Assembly (NCBI GenBank): GCA_014360395.1
Contig: JACIXM010000271.1
Location: 1 to 10,435 of the forward strand
Source: Actinotalea sp.
GTDB taxonomy: Bacteria > Actinomycetota > Actinomycetes > Actinomycetales > Cellulomonadaceae
Length of the DNA: 10,435 nucleotides
Reading direction: 5' to 3'
Every line of letters begins with the position of its first letter. Positions within the stretch are counted from its first letter, which is position 1. Under the pieces are notes generated by a model. That model saw only the letters and a program-made list of their open reading frames with translations. It searched no databases and was not told the DNA's origin. Of the stretch, positions 5,116-10,435 are shown in pieces. A program made the position numbers and the translations under genes.

Positions 5116-5931
5116 CTACAGGAGCCCGAGCGCGCGGGTCATGCCGAGGAAGAGCGCGAGCCCGACGAGCAGCGCACCCGCGTAGACGCGTCCGGTCGCC
5201 GCCCGGACCGAGGCGCGGACCCGCAGCAGCGTGGTCGAACGCGGGACGGGGGCGCCCAGCGCGGTGAGGGCCCGGACCGCAGACCCGGTGCGCTGGGCGA
5301 ACAGCTGCTCCACGTGCCGACCGGTCGAGCCCGCCCGGGTGAGGACGGCGCCGGTGCCCGAGCCGAGCTCGGAGACGAACCCGGGGGAGAACGCCGTGGC
5401 CGCCAGGAGGCCGAGGGCCAGCATCCCGATGCCGGCGGTGAGGAGCACGACGGTGCCCTGGTTGCGCAGCTGGGCGACCTCCAGGCTCCACAGGAGCGCG
5501 GCGGCCAGCAGGCCCACCCCCACCCCGGCCCGAGCCGGCAGGAGCAGGCGCCGCGTGGCCCGGTGCACGGCGGTCTCGGCGGCGCGCCGGGCGGCGACGG
5601 TCGGGGTGGCACGGGCGGTGAGCCCGGTCGTGCTGCGGGCGGGTGCCGCCGCCGTCGGCGCCGCGTCCGCACCGGGCAGGTGGGGCGCGAGGCGCTCCAC
5701 CAACGGTGCGGTGCCGGGTGCCGCCGTCGCGAGCCACCTGTCGAGCTGGTCGGCGGTGTCCGCGGCGAGGGCGACCAGGAGCCGGCGCTCCGTGGTGGAC
5801 AGGTCCTCCCGCGCGTCCGCCTCCACGCACGCGAAGCGCAGGGCGTCGACGACGTCGTCGACCACCCGACCCAGGTCCGCGCTCACGCCCGCGCCAACGC
5901 GGGCGGCCCGGCGGCTGTTCCGTCCGGTCAC
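5116..5931 (-). CDS. Hypothetical membrane protein with three predicted helices
   Basis: The product has 271 residues that I do not recognise. An N-terminal soluble part (1-130) contains a probably helical acidic segment at 17-70 and an Ala/Pro/Thr-rich linker at 84-115. Hydrophobic helices follow at about 134-152, 158-181 and 248-268, with a hydrophilic segment (185-245) between the second and third. A short tail ends at LGLL. There is no signal peptide and no catalytic motif; one Cys (C35) is present. GTG 5931 is the first start after an in-frame TGA, but neither an RBS nor a -10 box at the leaderless distance is convincing. GTG 5886 (residue 16) is an alternative. It diverges from the 48-residue ORF and precedes the transporter. 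GC bias in the third codon position and lack of interruption support a real gene. Function unknown. Confidence 0.72.
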   Translation of the reverse strand: MTGRNSRRAARVGAGVSADLGRVVDDVVDALRFACVEADAREDLSTTERRLLVALAADTADQLDRWLATAAPGTAPLVERLAPHLPGADAAPTAAAPARSTTGLTARATPTVAARRAAETAVHRATRRLLLPARAGVGVGLLAAALLWSLEVAQLRNQGTVVLLTAGIGMLALGLLAATAFSPGFVSELGSGTGAVLTRAGSTGRHVEQLFAQRTGSAVRALTALGAPVPRSTTLLRVRASVRAATGRVYAGALLVGLALFLGMTRALGLL

Positions 5932-6018
5932 CGGCCCGGTCCCGGTGATCTCTCAGGTCGCGCACCGGGCGGGGCCGCGCCATCATGCGGCGTACGCACG
6001 ACCGATCGGAGCACCAGC
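5932..6018. promoter_or_regulatory. Divergent intergenic region, probable promoters not resolved
   Basis: These 87 bp separate divergent genes and so should hold at least two promoters. A 7-bp inverted repeat, TCACCGG (5928-5934) and CCGGTGA (5942-5948), lies at the left gene start. CATCAT (5981-5986) is a possible rightward -10. Neither element is strong. Confidence 0.3.
6008..6011 (+). promoter_or_regulatory. Ribosome binding site of the 48-residue ORF
   Basis: GGAG ends 7 nt before ATG 6019. It favours this frame over the ATG at 5985 in another frame. Confidence 0.5.
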
Positions 6019-6165
6019 ATGAGCCTGCCTGCCACCCAGGAGCGACCCGCCTCGGGTCAGGGTCGGGCGTCCGCCCCGTCCGAGTGGGACACCCCGGTCT
6101 ACGACGAGGTCGTCGCCGAGCACGGCGAGCCGCCGCGCCGCGTGCCCGGGCCCGAGGACGACTGA
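6019..6165 (+). CDS. Small acidic hypothetical protein, 48 residues
   Basis: ATG 6019 with GGAG 7 nt upstream opens a 48-codon frame. The N-terminal half is Ser/Ala/Gln-rich and looks disordered. The core SEWDTPVYDEVVAEHGEPP (21-39) is acidic and has the only aromatic residues (W23, Y28). The end is PGPEDD. There is no Cys, signal peptide or membrane helix. I do not recognise a family. A strong hairpin begins right after the stop, as expected for a short monocistronic gene. Its own RBS, its terminator and its isolation between a divergent and a convergent gene support that it is expressed. It might be a regulatory or partner peptide, but nothing in the sequence says of what. Confidence 0.6.
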   Translation: MSLPATQERPASGQGRASAPSEWDTPVYDEVVAEHGEPPRRVPGPEDD

Positions 6166-6167
6166 GC

Positions 6168-6192
6168 CCGGGTCCCGCGCGGCGGGACCCGG
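6168..6192. terminator. Bidirectional hairpin terminator
   Basis: A perfect 11-bp stem, CCGGGTCCCGC (6168-6178) and GCGGGACCCGG (6182-6192), with loop GCG. It begins 2 nt after the stop of the 48-residue ORF and lies 14 nt beyond the stop of the convergent Nudix gene. No T-run follows on either strand. Confidence 0.68.
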
Positions 6193-6206
6193 CCCGTCAC
6201 CCTCCC

Positions 6207-8422
<2,216 letters not shown>

Positions 8423-8425
8423 TCA

Positions 8426-8441
8426 CCGGGACCGGTCCCGG
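8426..8441. promoter_or_regulatory. 16-bp perfect palindrome in the dxs promoter, candidate operator
   Basis: CCGGGACCGGTCCCGG lies just upstream of the dxs -10 (8445-8450), in the spacer where a repressor would block RNA polymerase. In DNA this rich in GC about one such palindrome per 10 kb is expected by chance, so only its placement is suggestive. Confidence 0.3.
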
Positions 8442-8444
8442 CCG

Positions 8445-8450
8445 TACGAT
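8445..8450 (+). promoter_or_regulatory. -10 element of leaderless promoter for dxs
   Basis: TACGAT, then GGCCGG (6 nt) and ATG 8457. The hexamer fits TANNNT and the spacing predicts transcription from the A of the start codon. Confidence 0.65.
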
Positions 8451-8456
8451 GGCCGG

Positions 8457-10331
8457 ATGTCCATCCTGTCGAGGATCACCGGCCCGGCCGACCTGCGACG
8501 GCTCCGGCCGGCGGAGCTCGAGGAGCTCGCGCGCGAGATCCGCGCGTTCCTGGTCGACGCGGTCTCCCGCACCGGTGGGCACCTGGGGCCGAACCTCGGG
8601 GTGGTCGAGCTGACCATGGCGATGCACCGGGTGTTCGACTCGCCCCGCGACACCATGGTCTTCGACACCGGTCACCAGGGGTACGTGCACAAGATCCTCA
8701 CGGGTCGGCAGGACTTCGCCGACCTGCGCAAGCGGGGCGGGCTCTCGGGCTACCCCAGCCGGGCCGAGTCCGTGCACGACGTCGTCGAGAACTCCCACGC
8801 CTCCACGGCGCTGTCGTGGGCCGACGGCATCGCCAAGGCGTACGCCCTGCAGGGCGCCGTGGACCGCCACGTGGTCGCCGTCATCGGCGACGGCGCCCTG
8901 ACCGGGGGCATGGCCTGGGAGGCGCTGAACAACATCTCCGCGGGGCAGGACCGCCGCCTCGTCGTCGTCGTCAACGACAACGGCCGCTCCTACGACCCGA
9001 CCATCGGCGGGCTCGCGCACCACCTGGACACGCTGCGCACGACCCGCGGCTACGAGAACGTCCTGGCCTGGGGCAAGCGCACGCTGCGCCGCTCCGGCCC
9101 GCCCGGGCGGCTGGCGTACGACGCGCTGCACGGGCTGAAGAAGGGCATCAAGGACGTCGTCGCACCGCAGGGGATGTTCGAGGACCTCGGCATCAAGTAC
9201 GTCGGGCCGGTCGACGGCCACGACCTGGAGGCCACCGAGCACGCGCTGCGGCGGGCCAAGGCGTTCGGCGGGCCCGTGCTGGTGCACGTCATCACGGAGA
9301 AGGGGCGCGGCTACGTCCCGGCCGAGCAGGACGTGGCGGACCGGTTCCACGCCGTGGGCAAGATCCACCCCGAGACCGGCCTGCCCGTCGCGCCGTCGCG
9401 GTTCGGCTGGACGTCCGTGTTCGCCGACGAGATGGTCCAGATCGGTCGGCGCCGGCACGACGTCGTGGCCATCACCGCGGCCATGCTGCAGCCGGTCGGC
9501 CTGGCGCCGTTCGCCGCGGAGTTCCCGGCCCGGGTGCACGACGTGGGGATCGCCGAGCAGCACGCGGTCACCTCGGCCGCCGGCATGGCCTTCGCCGGGC
9601 TGCACCCGGTCGTCGCGGTGTACGCGACCTTCCTGAACCGCGCGTTCGACCAGGTCCTCATGGACGTGGCGCTGCACCGCGCGGGCGTCACGTTCGTCCT
9701 GGACCGCGCCGGCATCACCGGCGACGACGGCGCCTCGCACAACGGCATGTGGGACATGGCGCTGCTGCGCATCGTGCCCGGCCTGCACCTCGCGGCGCCG
9801 CGGGACGAGCCCACCCTGCGGGAGGCCCTGCGGGCGGCCGTCGACATCGACGACGCGCCGAGCGTCGTGCGGTACCCGAAGAGCCCGCTGCCCGACCCGC
9901 TCCCGGCCCTGGACACCGTGGACGGCGTCGACGTCCTCGCGCGCCACGACGGGGCGCCGTCGGTGCTCGTCGTGGGCGTCGGGCCGATGTCCCACACCGC
10001 GGTCGCGGTCGGACGGCTGCTCGCCGCGGAGGGCGTCGGCAGCACCGTGGTGGACCCGCGGTGGGTGCTGCCGGTCCCGTCGGCCCTGGTCAAGCTCGCC
10101 GACGAGCACGACCGCGTCCTGGTCCTGGAGGACGGGCTCGTGGAGGGTGGCGTCGGCGCGATGCTCGGGCAGCGCTGCGCCGAAGCGGGCGTGACCGCCC
10201 CGGTGCGGGCCGCCGGCGTGCCGCTGGCGTTCCTCGACCACGCGAGCATCGCCCAGATCGTCGAGACCCTGCGCCTGCGGCCGGAGGACCTGGCCCACGA
10301 CCTCCTGGCGGACCTGCGCGCGCAGGGCTGA
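8457..10331 (+). CDS. dxs: 1-deoxy-D-xylulose-5-phosphate synthase
   Basis: The product has 624 residues, normal for Dxs. It condenses pyruvate and glyceraldehyde-3-phosphate, using thiamine diphosphate and Mg2+, into DXP, the entry step of the MEP isoprenoid pathway (and a precursor of thiamine and pyridoxal in many bacteria). [12 protein letters not shown] (37-48) carries the active-site H42. [16 protein letters not shown] (144-159) with N173/N175 is the thiamine-diphosphate motif. [15 protein letters not shown] (364-378) places the catalytic glutamate at E367, and [18 protein letters not shown] (416-433) is a family signature. The C-terminal transketolase domain runs from about 490 to the end. 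All domains are intact and the key residues present. ATG 8457 is preferred over the long upstream open frame because TACGAT ends 6 nt before it and the Dxs N-terminus starts there ([14 protein letters not shown]). It diverges from guaB1, and a hairpin terminator follows. Confidence 0.97.
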   Translation: MSILSRITGPADLRRLRPAELEELAREIRAFLVDAVSRTGGHLGPNLGVVELTMAMHRVFDSPRDTMVFDTGHQGYVHKILTGRQDFADLRKRGGLSGYPSRAESVHDVVENSHASTALSWADGIAKAYALQGAVDRHVVAVIGDGALTGGMAWEALNNISAGQDRRLVVVVNDNGRSYDPTIGGLAHHLDTLRTTRGYENVLAWGKRTLRRSGPPGRLAYDALHGLKKGIKDVVAPQGMFEDLGIKYVGPVDGHDLEATEHALRRAKAFGGPVLVHVITEKGRGYVPAEQDVADRFHAVGKIHPETGLPVAPSRFGWTSVFADEMVQIGRRRHDVVAITAAMLQPVGLAPFAAEFPARVHDVGIAEQHAVTSAAGMAFAGLHPVVAVYATFLNRAFDQVLMDVALHRAGVTFVLDRAGITGDDGASHNGMWDMALLRIVPGLHLAAPRDEPTLREALRAAVDIDDAPSVVRYPKSPLPDPLPALDTVDGVDVLARHDGAPSVLVVGVGPMSHTAVAVGRLLAAEGVGSTVVDPRWVLPVPSALVKLADEHDRVLVLEDGLVEGGVGAMLGQRCAEAGVTAPVRAAGVPLAFLDHASIAQIVETLRLRPEDLAHDLLADLRAQG

Positions 10332-10341
10332 CCCGGCGCCG

Positions 10342-10369
10342 CCGGCGGTGTGACGAGCCTCACCGCCGG
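10342..10369 (+). terminator. Hairpin terminator of dxs
   Basis: CCGGCGGTG (10342-10350) and CACCGCCGG (10361-10369) form a perfect 9-bp stem around the loop TGACGAGCCT, 10 nt after the dxs stop. No T-run follows. Confidence 0.6.
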
Positions 10370-10416
10370 AACGGGCCCCACGGGCATCGGACCACCCGAA
10401 GGTCCCAGGTCATCCC

Positions 10417-10435
10417 ATGACCCGCCGCGTAGCGT
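10417..10435 (+). CDS. Possible start of a further gene, cut by the window edge
   Basis: ATG 10417 is preceded by CAGGT with about 6 nt spacing and opens MTRRVA before the window ends. Six codons cannot prove a gene; it is listed because the dxs terminator precedes it and the strand is the same. Confidence 0.22.

Overview
The window is very GC-rich with strongly GC-biased third codon positions. Its genes resemble those of high-GC Actinomycetota: GuaB1, an actinobacterial-type Dxs, a UMF1 transporter and many leaderless start sites. A Micrococcales genome of the Cellulomonas/Actinotalea kind is my inference, not a proven assignment. I see no mobile element, CRISPR array, rRNA or tRNA; it looks like a compact core-chromosome segment of short gene units in alternating orientation.

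Layout. (1) 1-901, minus: N-terminal 300 codons of an S9-family peptidase (beta-propeller part; the catalytic domain lies off the window). (2) 905-947: two mirror-image promoters. The rightward one starts a 28-codon ORF (951-1037) whose stop overlaps the start of a divergent GpmA-like phosphoglycerate mutase (1034-1765). (3) 2857-1790, minus: an isopenicillin-N-synthase-family Fe(II) oxygenase, preceded by a 23-residue leader peptide (2977-2906) with the HVDL...CLCR pattern of actinobacterial sulfur-linked attenuation peptides. (4) 3063-3563, plus: an OsmC/Ohr-family protein diverging from that unit. (5) 5057-3567, minus: a UMF1/Atg22-like MFS transporter. (6) 5931-5116, minus: an unrecognised three-helix membrane protein. 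(7) 6019-6165, plus: a 48-residue acidic small protein. (8) 8326-6878 and 6884-6207, minus: an overlapping pair, GuaB1 (GMP-reductase type) and a CoA-pyrophosphatase-type Nudix hydrolase. (9) 8457-10331, plus: dxs, the first enzyme of the MEP isoprenoid pathway, followed by a hairpin terminator.

How it works together. Most units look independently transcribed. Seven start codons lie exactly 6 or 7 nt after a -10-like hexamer (six fit TANNNT), which predicts leaderless mRNAs. Convergent pairs are separated by GC-rich hairpins, two of which include or touch stop codons on both strands. The most interesting locus is 2858-3062, where a cysteine-containing leader peptide precedes an oxygenase of unknown substrate and faces a gene for a thiol-based OsmC protein. 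This suggests an uncharacterised sulfur- or cysteine-responsive function.
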